Positions 54,833-63,888 of a stretch of 64,000 nucleotides of DNA are shown piece after piece. How positions within the stretch are numbered: position 1 is the stretch's first letter; every line of letters starts with the position of its first letter. Made by a program: the position numbers and the translations under genes. This stretch comes from Duganella fentianensis (GTDB lineage: Bacteria; Pseudomonadota; Gammaproteobacteria; Burkholderiales; Burkholderiaceae_D): contig NZ_WWCL01000004.1 in NCBI RefSeq assembly GCF_009857835.1, positions 372,001 through 436,000 on the forward strand, given 5' to 3'. Under the pieces are notes generated by a model. That model was not told where the DNA came from. It saw nothing but the letters and a program-made list of their open reading frames with translations, and made no database searches.

Positions 54833-56668
54833 ATGTCCAATACTAAACGCGCAATTCGCAATATCGCCATCATCGCTCACGTTGACCACGGCAAGACCAC
54901 TCTTGTTGACCAACTGCTGCGTCAGTCTGGCACCTTCCGTGAAAACCAGGCAGTTGATACCCGAGTCATGGACTCGAACGACCTCGAAAAAGAGCGTGGC
55001 ATTACGATTCTGTCGAAGAACTGCGCGGTAGAGTACGAAGGCACCCACATTAACATCGTTGACACCCCGGGCCACGCCGACTTCGGCGGCGAAGTAGAGC
55101 GCGTGCTGTCGATGGTGGACTCCGTGCTGCTGCTGGTGGACGCACAGGAAGGCCCGATGCCACAGACCCGTTTCGTGACCCGCAAAGCGCTGGCACTGGG
55201 CCTGAAACCTATCGTGGTAGTGAACAAGATCGACCGTCCGGGCGCACGCGCTGACTGGGCGATCAACCAGACTTTCGAACTGTTCGACAAGCTGGGCGCT
55301 ACCGACGAGCAGCTGGACTTCCCTATCGTCTACGCATCGGGTCTGAACGGCTATGCCGGTCTGGACGAATCCGTACGCGACGGCGACATGAAGCCACTGT
55401 TCGAAGCGATCCTGAAATATGTGCCAGTACGTGACGACAACCCAGATGGCCCGCTGCAGATGCAGATCACCTCGCTGGACTACTCGTCTTACGTGGGTAA
55501 AATCGGTATCGGCCGTATCAACCGTGGTCGCGTCAAGCCAGGCATGGACGTAGTATTCCTGAACGGCCCAGATGACACCCCGACCAAAGGCCGTATCAAT
55601 CAGGTACTGAACTTCAAAGGTCTGGAACGCGTGCTGGTAGACGAAGCCATGGCCGGCGACATCGTGCTGATCAACGGTATCGAAGAAATCGGCATCGGTT
55701 CGACCGTATGCGCAGTGGATACTCCTGAAGCGCTGCCTATGCTGACCGTGGACGAGCCTACCCTGACCATGAACTTCATGGTCAACACCTCGCCACTGGC
55801 CGGCCGCGAAGGTAAATTCGTTACCTCGCGCCAGCTGCGTGACCGTCTGGACAAAGAACTGAAATCCAACGTGGCACTGCGCGTACTGCCAACCGACGAC
55901 GACACCGTGTTCGAAGTATCGGGCCGCGGCGAGCTGCACCTGACCATTCTGCTGGAAAACATGCGTCGTGAAGGCTTCGAGCTGGCCGTTTCGCGTCCAC
56001 GCGTGGTGTTCAAGATGGTTGATGGCGTACGTGAAGAACCGTACGAAATGCTGTCGGTGGACGTGGAAGAAGCCAACCAGGGCGGCGTGATGGAAGAACT
56101 GGGCCGTCGTCGTGGCGACCTGCAGAACATGGAATCGGACGGCAAAGGCCGCGTGCGTCTGGAATACCGTATTCCAGCCCGTGGTCTGATCGGCTTCCAG
56201 GGCGAGTTCATGACTCTGACCCGCGGTACCGGTCTGATGAGCCACGTGTTCGACGCCTACGCTCCGGTTGACACCAGCAAAGGTGAACTGGCTGGCCGTC
56301 GTAACGGCGTGCTGATCTCGCAAGACGACGGCACCGCTGTGGCCTACGCTCTGTGGAAACTGCAGGATCGCGGCCGTATGTTCGTCGAGCACAACACCCC
56401 TGTGTACGAAGGTATGATCATCGGTATCCACTCGCGTGACAACGATCTGGTTGTGAACCCGATCAAAGGCAAACAGCTGACCAACGTGCGTGCCTCGGGC
56501 ACCGACGAAGCTGTGCGTCTGGTTCCACCTATCCAGATGTCGCTGGAATACGCCGTTGAATTCATCGAAGACGACGAACTGGTAGAAATCACGCCTAAGT
56601 CCATCCGTCTGCGTAAGCGTTACCTGAAAGAGCACGAGCGTAAAAAAGCCTCGCGCGAAGGTCAGTAA
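54833..56668 (+). CDS. typA: Ribosome-associated GTPase TypA/BipA
   Basis: Translational GTPase of the EF-G family that aids ribosome assembly and stress adaptation. 611 residues. G-domain motifs are [47 protein letters not shown], and NKIDRPGA. C-terminal signatures are [36 protein letters not shown] and [20 protein letters not shown]. Codon bias is very strong. It is monocistronic: its own promoter region is upstream and a terminator lies five bases after the stop. Confidence 0.97.
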   Translation: MSNTKRAIRNIAIIAHVDHGKTTLVDQLLRQSGTFRENQAVDTRVMDSNDLEKERGITILSKNCAVEYEGTHINIVDTPGHADFGGEVERVLSMVDSVLLLVDAQEGPMPQTRFVTRKALALGLKPIVVVNKIDRPGARADWAINQTFELFDKLGATDEQLDFPIVYASGLNGYAGLDESVRDGDMKPLFEAILKYVPVRDDNPDGPLQMQITSLDYSSYVGKIGIGRINRGRVKPGMDVVFLNGPDDTPTKGRINQVLNFKGLERVLVDEAMAGDIVLINGIEEIGIGSTVCAVDTPEALPMLTVDEPTLTMNFMVNTSPLAGREGKFVTSRQLRDRLDKELKSNVALRVLPTDDDTVFEVSGRGELHLTILLENMRREGFELAVSRPRVVFKMVDGVREEPYEMLSVDVEEANQGGVMEELGRRRGDLQNMESDGKGRVRLEYRIPARGLIGFQGEFMTLTRGTGLMSHVFDAYAPVDTSKGELAGRRNGVLISQDDGTAVAYALWKLQDRGRMFVEHNTPVYEGMIIGIHSRDNDLVVNPIKGKQLTNVRASGTDEAVRLVPPIQMSLEYAVEFIEDDELVEITPKSIRLRKRYLKEHERKKASREGQ

Positions 56669-56672
56669 TAAT

Positions 56673-56703
56673 AAAAAAGCCGCCTCCGGGCGGCTTTTTT
56701 TAT
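56673..56703. terminator. Terminator of typA
   Basis: AAAAAAGCCGCC, TCCG loop, GGCGGCTTTTTTT: a perfect stem with A and T runs on the two sides. Confidence 0.93.
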
Positions 56704-56740
56704 TCCCGCCCGGCACATAATAAGAGCAGGGGAGTTGAGC

Positions 56741-56746
56741 TATAAT
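56741..56746 (+). promoter_or_regulatory. -10 element of dusA
   Basis: A perfect TATAAT 33 bases before the dusA ATG. No good -35 hexamer is seen at 16-18 bases upstream, so the promoter may depend on an activator or be weak. Confidence 0.45.
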
Positions 56747-56778
56747 GTCGACCCCTGTTTGCTTTCATCCAGTTTGCC

Positions 56779-57804
56779 ATGACCGCCTCCACGCCTCAGA
56801 CTTCCGCATCCGCCCCTGTGCAGGCCAGCCGCCGTCTGTCCGTGGCACCCATGATGGACTGGACCGATCGTCACTGCCGCGTGTTCCATCGCGAGATCAG
56901 CCAGCATACCTGGCTGTACACGGAGATGGTGACCACGGGCGCGCTGGTCTACGGCGATGTGGAGCGCCACCTGCGCTTCAACGAAGCCGAGCATCCGGTG
57001 GCGCTGCAACTGGGCGGCAGCGATCCGGCCGATCTGGCCATCAGTGCCAAGCTGGGCCAGCAGTGGGGTTATGACGAAATCAACCTGAATTGTGGCTGCC
57101 CGTCCGAACGTGTGCAGAAGGGCGCTTTTGGCGCCTGTCTGATGCTGGAGCCGCAGCTGGTGGCCGATTGTGTGAAAGCCATGCGCGATGCCGTCACCAT
57201 CGATGTAACAGTCAAACACCGCATCGGTATCGACAAGGAAGAGGGCTACGGCTTTGTGCGTGATTTCGTTGGCACCATCGCCGAAGCGGGCTGCCAAACC
57301 TTCGTCGTGCATGCCCGTAACGCCGTGCTGAAAGGCCTGTCGCCCAAAGAAAACCGCGAGATTCCACCGCTGCGCTACGAGGTGGCCTACCAGCTCAAGC
57401 GCGATTTCCCCCAGCTGGAAATCCTGATCAACGGCGGCATCAAAACGGAAGCGGAAATCGATCTGCATCTGCAGCATGTGGACGGCGTGATGCTGGGCCG
57501 CGAGGCGTATCACAATCCCTTTGTGATGGCCAATTTCGACCAGCGTTATTACGGCGATACGCGCGCGCCGAAAACCCGCGAGCAGGTAATCGAGGCGATG
57601 ATTCCCTATATCCAGTCGCAGCTCGATCTGTATGGCCCGCACGGCCTGAAACTCAATTCATTGACGCGCCATATGCTGGGTCTGATGCAGGGCCTGCCCG
57701 GCGCGCGCGGCTTCCGCCAGACCCTGTCCGACTCCAAAAAACTGGCACTGGGCGACCCTGCGCTGCTGCGTGAAGCGGCCGCCTGCCTGCGTCTGCCAGC
57801 CTGA
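56779..57804 (+). CDS. dusA: tRNA-dihydrouridine(20/20a) synthase DusA
   Basis: FMN-dependent reduction of uridines 20 and 20a in tRNA D-loops. 341 residues with VAPMMDWTDRHCRVFHREIS at the FMN-binding start, the catalytic NLNCGCPSERVQKGAFGACLM, VKHRIGID, FVVHARNAVLKGLSPKENREIPPL and GVMLGREAYHNPF. The class-A motif with GLSPKENR supports DusA rather than DusB or DusC. It stands alone between the typA terminator and a repeat-rich spacer. Confidence 0.95.
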   Translation: MTASTPQTSASAPVQASRRLSVAPMMDWTDRHCRVFHREISQHTWLYTEMVTTGALVYGDVERHLRFNEAEHPVALQLGGSDPADLAISAKLGQQWGYDEINLNCGCPSERVQKGAFGACLMLEPQLVADCVKAMRDAVTIDVTVKHRIGIDKEEGYGFVRDFVGTIAEAGCQTFVVHARNAVLKGLSPKENREIPPLRYEVAYQLKRDFPQLEILINGGIKTEAEIDLHLQHVDGVMLGREAYHNPFVMANFDQRYYGDTRAPKTREQVIEAMIPYIQSQLDLYGPHGLKLNSLTRHMLGLMQGLPGARGFRQTLSDSKKLALGDPALLREAAACLRLPA

Positions 57805-57907
57805 TTTTTCCTCAAAAAAGCGAACTTTCCACGGGACTGTTGGTATTTCCTCGCAGAAAGTTCGTTTGCGCATTTTCGCGGCAGGTTTTGCTTGCTTTGA
57901 GGAAAAA
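57805..57907. repeat. Nested inverted repeats after dusA
   Basis: TTTTTCCTCAAA (57805-57816) and TTTGAGGAAAAA (57896-57907) form an outer pair. CGAACTTTC (57821-57829) and GAAAGTTCG (57856-57864) form an inner pair. A third partial TTTCCTC copy lies at about 57846. The outer arms begin immediately after the dusA stop codon. The element could fold into a ~100-base structure ending in T/A runs, or be a remnant of a small mobile repeat. A possible promoter (TTGCTT-N18-TATAAT, 57892-57921) for the chemoreceptor gene overlaps its right end. Confidence 0.6.
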
Positions 57908-58140
57908 TTTGCATCTATAATTCCCAAATATTCACACATATCCACGCTGCGTGCTTGTGTGGGATGCGGTTCAAAAGCGACAAGCCAGACCAGTTCGGAT
58001 CGCATTTTTTGCATTCGCAGTCATTGTTTGCTACTGTCATAGATATTACTTAGCAGCAAGGGCCAGCGAGATCGTTTCGTCTACAAAACGGGACCATCTC
58101 CGGCACTCATATCAACTTTGTCACTTACGAAGAAGACGAA
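57908..58140. other. Intergenic upstream of the chemoreceptor gene
   Basis: TATAAT at 57916-57921 may serve the chemoreceptor. No flagellar sigma-28-type promoter was recognised and the ribosome-binding site before 58141 is weak (GAAGAAGA). Nothing else was seen. Confidence 0.4.
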
Positions 58141-59895
58141 ATGAATTTAGCAAAAATGAAAGTCGGAACGCGCCTGGGTCTTGGTTTTGCGCTGGTCCTA
58201 TTATTCCTCGTGGCGGTGACTGCCGTCGGCATTCTGCGTATGAGCCAGATCCAGCAGCGTCTGGATCACGTTATTTCGGTGAACAACGTGGTGTCGCGTC
58301 TGGTGGTTGATATGCGTAACAACGTTGGCGACCGTATCACTTCGCTGCGTATCCTGACCCTGATGACCGATGCTGGCGATATGGAGCCAGAAATGAATCG
58401 CATCAAGGAACTGGCGTCGAAATACGCGGATGCGCAGACCAAGCTGAGCTCGCAATTTGCGCTGGAAGCCACGGCCGAAGAGAAAGCCCTGCTGGCCACC
58501 GTGAAAGAACAGGAAGCCATCGCCATGCCGGCGATCGCTAAAGCGTCGGAAATGTGGCTGGCCAATAAAGCCGAAGACGCGACCAAAGTACTGATCAAAG
58601 AAATCCGTCCAGCCCAGAAAAAATGGATGGCTGCGCTGGAACAACTGGCTGCGCTGGAAGACAAGATGAACGAGCAGGTGAAGGATGATGCCGCTGCAGG
58701 CTTCTCCAGTGCCCGTAACTTCATGATCATCATGGGTCTGTTAGCGGTAGCAATTTCGATGGTGGCTGCTTACATGATTACCCGTGGTCTGCTGAAACAG
58801 CTGGGCGGCGAACCGGATTACACCGCATCGATTGCTGGCGCTATCGCCAACGGCGACCTGTCGATCAGCATCAACACGGAAGGTCAGGATCAGGACAGCC
58901 TGCTGGCCGAAATGAAAGAAATGCGCAACAGCCTGGTCGACATCGTAGGCCAGGTACGTTCGGGTACGGAAACTATCGGTACCGCATCGCGTGAAATCGC
59001 TGCCGGTAACATCGACCTGTCGTCGCGTACTGAAATGCAGGCCAGCTCGCTGGAAAAAACCGCTTCGGCCATGGAAGAGCTGACCTCGACGGTGAAACAG
59101 AATGCAGACAATGCCCGTGAAGCTAACCAGCTGGCTTCGGCCGCTTCGGATGTGGCACTGCGCGGCGGTAAAGTGGTGTCGGAAGTGGTTGACACGATGA
59201 GCTCGATCGACGCTTCGGCCAAGAAGATTGTGGACATTATCGGCGTTATCGATGGCATCGCCTTCCAGACCAATATTCTGGCGCTGAACGCTGCAGTGGA
59301 AGCCGCCCGTGCCGGCGAACAGGGTCGCGGCTTCGCGGTGGTGGCATCGGAAGTGCGTAATCTGGCCCAGCGTTCCGCTGGCGCCGCCAAAGAAATCAAG
59401 ATGCTGATCGACGACTCGGTAGAGAAAGTCGGCGCAGGTACCAAGCTGGTAGGCCAGGCTGGTGTGACGATGGAAGAAGTGGTGTCCTCGGTACGCCGCG
59501 TCACCGACATCATGAGCGAAATCGCCAACGCCAGCCAGGAACAGAGCGCAGGTATCGAACAGGTTAACCACTCGATTATCGAGATGGATGCCATGACCCA
59601 GCAGAATGCTGCACTGGTAGAAGAAGCTGCCGCTGCTGCCCAGAGTCTGCAGGATCAGGCCAATGAACTGGCACGCGTGGTCAGCATCTTCAAACTGACT
59701 GAAGGTGATGAGCGCAGCGTAGCGGCTTACCAGCCAGCAGCTGCCGCCAAGGTAGTTGCCAAGCCGGTAGCGCCGCGTGCACCTGTGAAGAAGCTGGCTG
59801 CTGCACCAGCACCAGCCGCTGCACCGGCTGCCAAAGCCAAGAAAGCTGCGCCTGCACCTAGCGCCGCTGGTAGTGATGAGTGGGAAGAGTTTTAA
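58141..59895 (+). CDS. Methyl-accepting chemotaxis protein with CheR-tether pentapeptide
   Basis: 584 residues. Transmembrane helix 1 is near residues 10-32 and helix 2 near 197-216. A four-helix-bundle-type periplasmic ligand domain lies between them, followed by HAMP and the cytoplasmic signalling hairpin with the tip sequence [44 protein letters not shown]. The C-terminal tail (residues ~520-584) is a long Ala/Pro/Lys-rich flexible linker ending DEWEEF, which fits the xWxxF pentapeptide that recruits CheR/CheB in Tar and Tsr (NWETF). The ligand is unknown. Codon bias is high for a chemoreceptor, suggesting an abundant receptor. Confidence 0.94.
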   Translation: MNLAKMKVGTRLGLGFALVLLFLVAVTAVGILRMSQIQQRLDHVISVNNVVSRLVVDMRNNVGDRITSLRILTLMTDAGDMEPEMNRIKELASKYADAQTKLSSQFALEATAEEKALLATVKEQEAIAMPAIAKASEMWLANKAEDATKVLIKEIRPAQKKWMAALEQLAALEDKMNEQVKDDAAAGFSSARNFMIIMGLLAVAISMVAAYMITRGLLKQLGGEPDYTASIAGAIANGDLSISINTEGQDQDSLLAEMKEMRNSLVDIVGQVRSGTETIGTASREIAAGNIDLSSRTEMQASSLEKTASAMEELTSTVKQNADNAREANQLASAASDVALRGGKVVSEVVDTMSSIDASAKKIVDIIGVIDGIAFQTNILALNAAVEAARAGEQGRGFAVVASEVRNLAQRSAGAAKEIKMLIDDSVEKVGAGTKLVGQAGVTMEEVVSSVRRVTDIMSEIANASQEQSAGIEQVNHSIIEMDAMTQQNAALVEEAAAAAQSLQDQANELARVVSIFKLTEGDERSVAAYQPAAAAKVVAKPVAPRAPVKKLAAAPAPAAAPAAKAKKAAPAPSAAGSDEWEEF

Positions 59896-60004
59896 TTTGT
59901 AGCAAACCTTTGCCGCAGTCTGCCGCCACGCTTTTGTGTGGCACGTAGGTCCGCTGTGGGATTCGATTAATCAGTTGTTAATAATAATTAGCTTGGAACG
60001 CATG

Positions 60005-60343
60005 ATGAATAAGTTTTCGACCAGTGTTATTACCGCCGTCATTCTGTCGGCTGCTTCGACCGCCTTTGCTGCTGATGTTCCTGCATCGCTTGATGCCAAG
60101 AACTGCAAAGCTGAATACCCAAAAGCTTCGCTGTTGAACGAAGAGCAGGGCGATGTAACGATGTCCTTCCTGGTGGCCGCTGACGGCACCGTGGTGGAAT
60201 CGAAAGTAGATAAGTCGAGCGGCTATAAAAACCTCGACAAGGCCGCAGTGAAAGCCCTGAGTGCATGCAAGTTCAAGCCTGGCACCAAGGATGGCGCAGT
60301 CGCCCAAACCTGGACCAAGGTTGACTATAGCTGGAAGCTGTAA
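60005..60343 (+). CDS. Exported free-standing TonB C-terminal-domain protein, copy 1
   Basis: 112 residues. A cleavable signal peptide (KFSTSVITAVILSAASTAFAA) is followed directly by one TonB_C domain: CKAEYPKASLLNEEQGDVTMSFLVAADGTVVESKVDKSSGYKNLDKAAVKALSACKFKPG. Two Cys residues (in NCKAEYP and SACKF) could form a disulfide. There is no transmembrane anchor or Pro-rich spacer, so it cannot transmit energy like TonB itself. It may bind TonB boxes of receptors or act in an unrelated periplasmic role. ATG 60005 is preferred over 60002 for ribosome-binding site spacing. Confidence 0.88.
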   Translation: MNKFSTSVITAVILSAASTAFAADVPASLDAKNCKAEYPKASLLNEEQGDVTMSFLVAADGTVVESKVDKSSGYKNLDKAAVKALSACKFKPGTKDGAVAQTWTKVDYSWKL

Positions 60344-60408
60344 GACTGCCTCGCCGGCCATGATGCCATGGCCGGTGTGCCGGATACTAAATACTGGGGG
60401 GAAATCAG

Positions 60409-60756
60409 ATGTTGACGAATAAGCGTTGGTTGAGTGTGGTTGCAGCAGTGCTCGTTTCGAGCGCACCAGCAGCATTTGCTGCCGAGGTTCCAGCATCGTT
60501 CGATGCCAAGACCTGCAAAGCGGAATACCCGAAAGCGTCGCTGATGAACGAGGAGCAGGGCACGGTTTCCATGTCCTTCCTGGTCAAGGCTGATGGCACC
60601 GTTGCCGACTCCAAGGTCGACAAGAGCAGCGGCTTCAAAAATCTGGACAAGGCCGCCATCAAGTCGCTGAGCGCCTGCAAGTTCAAACCGGGCACCAAGG
60701 ACGGCGCACCTGCCGAGACCTGGACCAAGGTGGACTATGCGTGGAAGCTGGACTGA
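60409..60756 (+). CDS. Exported free-standing TonB C-terminal-domain protein, copy 2
   Basis: 115 residues, a tandem paralogue of the preceding gene: signal peptide (RWLSVVAAVLVSSAPAAFAAE) then TonB_C domain with CKAEYPKASLMNEEQGTVSMSFLVKADGTVADSKVDKSSGFKNLDKAAIKSLSACKFKPG. The two Cys residues are conserved between copies. Around 75-80% of residues agree by eye. It lies 65 bases downstream in the same direction with a shared terminator after it, so the pair may be co-transcribed. Confidence 0.88.
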   Translation: MLTNKRWLSVVAAVLVSSAPAAFAAEVPASFDAKTCKAEYPKASLMNEEQGTVSMSFLVKADGTVADSKVDKSSGFKNLDKAAIKSLSACKFKPGTKDGAPAETWTKVDYAWKLD

Positions 60757-60773
60757 TCTTCCCGTCCTATAAG

Positions 60774-60805
60774 AAAAGGAACCGCTAGCGGTTCCTTTTT
60801 TTTTC
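60774..60805 (+). terminator. Terminator after the TonB_C pair
   Basis: AAAAGGAACCGCTAGCGGTTCC with nine T residues following. The stem is a perfect palindrome around CTAG. Confidence 0.93.
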
Positions 60806-60893
60806 ATCTGTAACAACGGGTGTAACAAGCTGTAATGCCTGTGCCGGCGTGGGCTGCTTCGATTTATAGTGGCTCCATTAGAGGAGAAGCGCC

Positions 60894-61301
60894 ATGAACA
60901 AAACCCTGATCGTTGCCGTGCTGGCGGTGGCTGGCCTGAGTGGCTGCGCGACCCAGCAGCCGGCCTATTATTCGGCTGCGCCCCGCGTGCAGGACCCTTA
61001 CCAGTGGCATACGGTGTCGGTGATGCCGTCCGACCGTGTAGTTGCCAGTGGTCCGGCCACCGTCTATACGACGGAAGAAGTGCCGGTCGCCAGCCGCCGT
61101 GTGACTTACACCAGCGAACCTGCCTACACCACGACTTACGTGACCCAGGCGCCCGTGTATTACGCTCCAGCGCCGGTGTACTATGCCCCGGCACCGGCGT
61201 ATTACTACCCGCCAGTCAGCATCGGACTGGACTTCTCGTTCGGCCGCTGGTGCTGCGGCGGCCATTATCATGGCCGTGGCTGGGGTGGTCGCCGCCGCTG
61301 A
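60894..61301 (+). CDS. Tyr/Pro-repeat putative lipoprotein
   Basis: 135 residues. A lipoprotein signal peptide ends in lipobox LSGC (Cys19). The mature part is low-complexity: Tyr-, Pro- and Ala-rich, with YYAPAP/VYYAPAP repeats at about residues 85-105, then a short conserved-looking end GLDFSFGRWCCGGHYHGRGWGGRRR with paired Cys and a basic tail. Related short lipoproteins are frequent and uncharacterised in Betaproteobacteria. AGAGGAGA precedes the ATG and TATAGT at 60865-60870 may be the -10. Function unknown. Confidence 0.82.
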   Translation: MNKTLIVAVLAVAGLSGCATQQPAYYSAAPRVQDPYQWHTVSVMPSDRVVASGPATVYTTEEVPVASRRVTYTSEPAYTTTYVTQAPVYYAPAPVYYAPAPAYYYPPVSIGLDFSFGRWCCGGHYHGRGWGGRRR

Positions 61302-61315
61302 TGGCAGCACAGCCG

Positions 61316-61345
61316 GATGCAGCAGGATGAAATTCCTGCTGCATC
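61316..61345. terminator. Stem-loop between convergent small genes
   Basis: GATGCAGCAGGA (61316-61327) and TCCTGCTGCATC (61334-61345), perfect 12-base arms with a six-base loop. It lies between the lipoprotein gene and the small peptide gene, which converge. It has no T run. Confidence 0.65.
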
Positions 61346-61348
61346 ATC

Positions 61349-61474
61349 CTAGCGTAGCTGGTAGAGGGCTGTGTTCTGCTGATCCAGCATGCTGCCGGAA
61401 CAGAGTTCATAGGTGGCTGCGCATGCCAGACTTAGCAACAGCGCGCCCGTAGCAATATGTAAGGTGCGTACCAT
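61349..61474 (-). CDS. Small hydrophobic peptide
   Basis: 41 residues beginning MVRTLHIATGALLLSLACAA, so one short transmembrane or signal segment (about residues 5-20), then a polar tail (TYELCSGSMLDQQNTALYQLR) with two Cys residues. The ATG has a perfect GGGAG Shine-Dalgarno sequence six bases upstream, which supports translation. That site is buried in a hairpin (61479-61529). Homology unknown. It could be a small membrane regulator or a type I toxin-like peptide; both are speculation. Confidence 0.55.
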   Translation of the reverse strand: MVRTLHIATGALLLSLACAATYELCSGSMLDQQNTALYQLR

Positions 61475-61478
61475 AGCA

Positions 61479-61529
61479 AACTCCCGCGTATGTTTGAACT
61501 TGTTGTGAGTTCAGCATAACGCGGGAGTT
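61479..61529 (-). promoter_or_regulatory. Shine-Dalgarno-sequestering hairpin
   Basis: On the minus-strand RNA, AACTCCCGCGT (61529-61519) pairs with ACGCGGGAGTT (61489-61479), continued by ATG/CAT past one bulged base, and an inner GAAC/GTTC stem. The right arm contains the GGGAG ribosome-binding site of the small peptide gene. The folded form would hide it. Temperature, a small RNA or a protein could open it. Confidence 0.55.
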
Positions 61530-61583
61530 GTCATTTGGGCGTCGGACTATGCTCCGACACGTTGTAGGACTATGCCTCGTGGC

Positions 61584-62045
61584 TTAGAAGCGGCTCTTCG
61601 ATTTAGGCCAGACCACGATAGGACCGGCGGGTGCCGTGTCGACTGCGCCGGACAGCTCCAGCCACTGCTGCAGCAGTTCCGGATGCTTGAGCTGTATGCC
61701 CTGGCCGTCAATGAAGCCGACGTAGTCGAGCATCTTCGGATCGAGCTTGGCCTTGTTCACGGTAGGGGCATTCATGACCATGCGGTCATAGGCCTTGCGG
61801 ACCTTGTTTTCCCATTTATGCAGGCTGCTGTCATCGAAGCGGTTGTTTTCGAAATACACCGTCAGCGAGCCATCGGGGTTGCCGAAACCGGCGATGCCCG
61901 AACCTTTGCGGATAGTCGTCGAGCCTGCTACGTCGAACTTATCGGTGGGAACGAAAACACCGGCGCGGCCGTCCAGATCGGGGCGGCTGGTCGGGGTGTC
62001 CTTACTGTAGGTGGCGACTTCGTGCAGAGTTTTTTCTTCAGACAT
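61584..62045 (-). CDS. Conserved-looking protein of unknown function
   Basis: 153 residues, no signal peptide or membrane helix; I do not recognise the family. It contains HEVATYSKDTPTSRPDLDGRAGVFVPTDKFDVAGSTTIRKGSGIAGFGNPDGSLTVYF, a probable beta-rich core, then a helical part (SLHKWENKVRKAYDRMVM) and WLELSGAVDTAPAGPIVVWPK. The ATG at 62045 is used; a TTG at 62084 would add 13 residues. Weak ribosome-binding site. It lies between the small peptide gene and a chemoreceptor, on the same strand. Confidence 0.75.
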   Translation of the reverse strand: MSEEKTLHEVATYSKDTPTSRPDLDGRAGVFVPTDKFDVAGSTTIRKGSGIAGFGNPDGSLTVYFENNRFDDSSLHKWENKVRKAYDRMVMNAPTVNKAKLDPKMLDYVGFIDGQGIQLKHPELLQQWLELSGAVDTAPAGPIVVWPKSKSRF

Positions 62046-62181
62046 GGCAGAGCTGGAATTCAGAGAGTGACGTATGCGGCGCAAACGCGCAGCAGATCTT
62101 ATTGTAGCGCCATCTAGTGCTTTTCGGAAACAGGTGCGAAGAAATTTTTGTGAAGGGAAGTCGTGTCCGAACGACGCCGCG

Positions 62182-62220
62182 GGGCAGAGTAATCACACTG
62201 TGCGGAATCTTACTCTGCCC
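62182..62220. repeat. Stem-loop downstream of the chemoreceptor gene
   Basis: GGGCAGAGTAA (62182-62192) and TTACTCTGCCC (62210-62220) form an 11-base stem with an inner CACA/TGTG. It ends the minus-strand chemoreceptor unit but lacks a T run. Confidence 0.6.
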
Positions 62221-62235
62221 ATGACTCATGCGGTG

Positions 62236-63888
62236 TTACGCAGCGGCCAGTAGATGCGGCGGGGTACCTCCTCCACGCCGGTGTGGCGGAGTGCGGAAGG
62301 CAAGCACCTCATGGCGGCCCTGCTGGTCACGTAGCTGGAAGACGCTCATGGTTTGCACCAGATTGGCGGCCTGTCCATTCAAGGCTTCGGCCGCGGCGGC
62401 AGCCTGCTCGACTAGCGAAGCATTCTGCTGCGTCACATCGTCCATTTCGGCGATGGCCTGGTTGATCTGCTGGATTCCATGAGATTGCTCGCTGCTGGCG
62501 CCGCTGATCGCGGCAATCACTGTACTCACGCGCGCAACACTTTCGACCACGGCCGCCATCGTTGCACCGGCATTGGCGGCCAGCTCGGTACCTTCGCCGA
62601 CGCGCGCCGAGGTGTTGTTGATCAGCTCCTTGATTTCCTTGGCCGCGGCCGCACTGCGATGGGCCAGGCTGCGCACCTCGGTCGCTACCACGGCAAAGCC
62701 GCGTCCCTGATCGCCTGCGCGTGCTGCTTCAACGGCGGCATTCAAGGCCAGGATATTGGTCTGGAAGGCTATCCCTTCGATGACGCTGATGATGCTTTCG
62801 ATCTGTACCGAAGCTTCGTTGATGGAAGCCATCGTTTCGATCACGCGGCTTACCGCCTTGCCACCGTTGCGCGCTACGTCGGACGCCTCGATCGCCAAAG
62901 CATGCGCTTCGGCGGAGTTTCGTGCGTTCTGGTGTACGGTCGATGTCAATTCCTCCATCGAAGACGCCGTCTCTTCCAGCGAACCTGCCTGACGCTCCGT
63001 GCGGCTGGACAGATCGCTATTGCCTTGCGAGATTTCCGATGCCGCCAGCGCCACGGACTGGGCGTCGACACGCACGGTCGCCACGACCTGGATCAGCGAT
63101 GCCTGCATGCGTTCGACTGCCGCCAGGATGCTATGTTGATCATGTGGGCGCACTTGGCACTGCTGGGTGAAATCCCCTGCGGCGACCCGCTCCACCACTT
63201 GGCACAGCTCGGCTGGTTCGGCACCCAGTGCTTTGAGCAAACGGGACAGGATGATCCAGCCCGCGATCGCTGCCAGCAGAACGGCAGAAATACTGGAGAT
63301 CAGCATGGTGTTACGGGCTGCACGGTAGTTGTCTCCCACCTCGTCAATCAGCTTGTTCGAACGCCCGGTAGTCAGTGTGGCGTAGGCATTCGACGCTGCC
63401 ACCAGCTCGGCCAGCAAGGGGCGGCATTCCTCGTTCATTTTGCGAACCGCTTCATCATTTTGCCCTTGGTAGGCCAGATCCACGATGGCAAGCGCCACGG
63501 GAGCATAGCGGCGCTCGATAGCGTCGATCCGGTCGATCAGCTGATGCACTTCCTGGGTCACGTCCGGCTGTTCCGCCAGTCGCTTGAGCGTCGCCAGATT
63601 TGTCTGGACATCACGGTGAGCCTGCACGGCGATCAGTTTTTCTTTTTCTTTTTCGGCAGCAGAAGTTACCAGCAGCAGATTACGTGCCGCCACGGCGCGC
63701 AAGTCTATGGCTTCGCGCACCTGATGAGCCGCCTCGGAGCGCGCCCGTGTGCCATTCACATAGTGTTCAAACAGCTCGAACTGACCATGGAAGTTCTTGA
63801 ATGAGAGGATGGAGACTGTCACCAGGAGTAAAGTCAACCCACCAAAGGCGAGCGTTAGCTGCGCACGTATTCCTATGCTTTTCATCAT
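62236..63888 (-). CDS. Methyl-accepting chemotaxis protein
   Basis: 550 residues with the same plan as the receptor at 58141: N-terminal helix ([20 protein letters not shown]), periplasmic four-helix bundle (about 35-185), second membrane helix ([20 protein letters not shown]), HAMP and signalling domain with the tip [44 protein letters not shown]. The C-terminus ([18 protein letters not shown]) has no xWxxF pentapeptide, so it would need methylation help from a tethered receptor. ATG 63888 or 63885 could be the start, after GGAAAAG. Confidence 0.93.
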   Translation of the reverse strand: MMKSIGIRAQLTLAFGGLTLLLVTVSILSFKNFHGQFELFEHYVNGTRARSEAAHQVREAIDLRAVAARNLLLVTSAAEKEKEKLIAVQAHRDVQTNLATLKRLAEQPDVTQEVHQLIDRIDAIERRYAPVALAIVDLAYQGQNDEAVRKMNEECRPLLAELVAASNAYATLTTGRSNKLIDEVGDNYRAARNTMLISSISAVLLAAIAGWIILSRLLKALGAEPAELCQVVERVAAGDFTQQCQVRPHDQHSILAAVERMQASLIQVVATVRVDAQSVALAASEISQGNSDLSSRTERQAGSLEETASSMEELTSTVHQNARNSAEAHALAIEASDVARNGGKAVSRVIETMASINEASVQIESIISVIEGIAFQTNILALNAAVEAARAGDQGRGFAVVATEVRSLAHRSAAAAKEIKELINNTSARVGEGTELAANAGATMAAVVESVARVSTVIAAISGASSEQSHGIQQINQAIAEMDDVTQQNASLVEQAAAAAEALNGQAANLVQTMSVFQLRDQQGRHEVLAFRTPPHRRGGGTPPHLLAAA

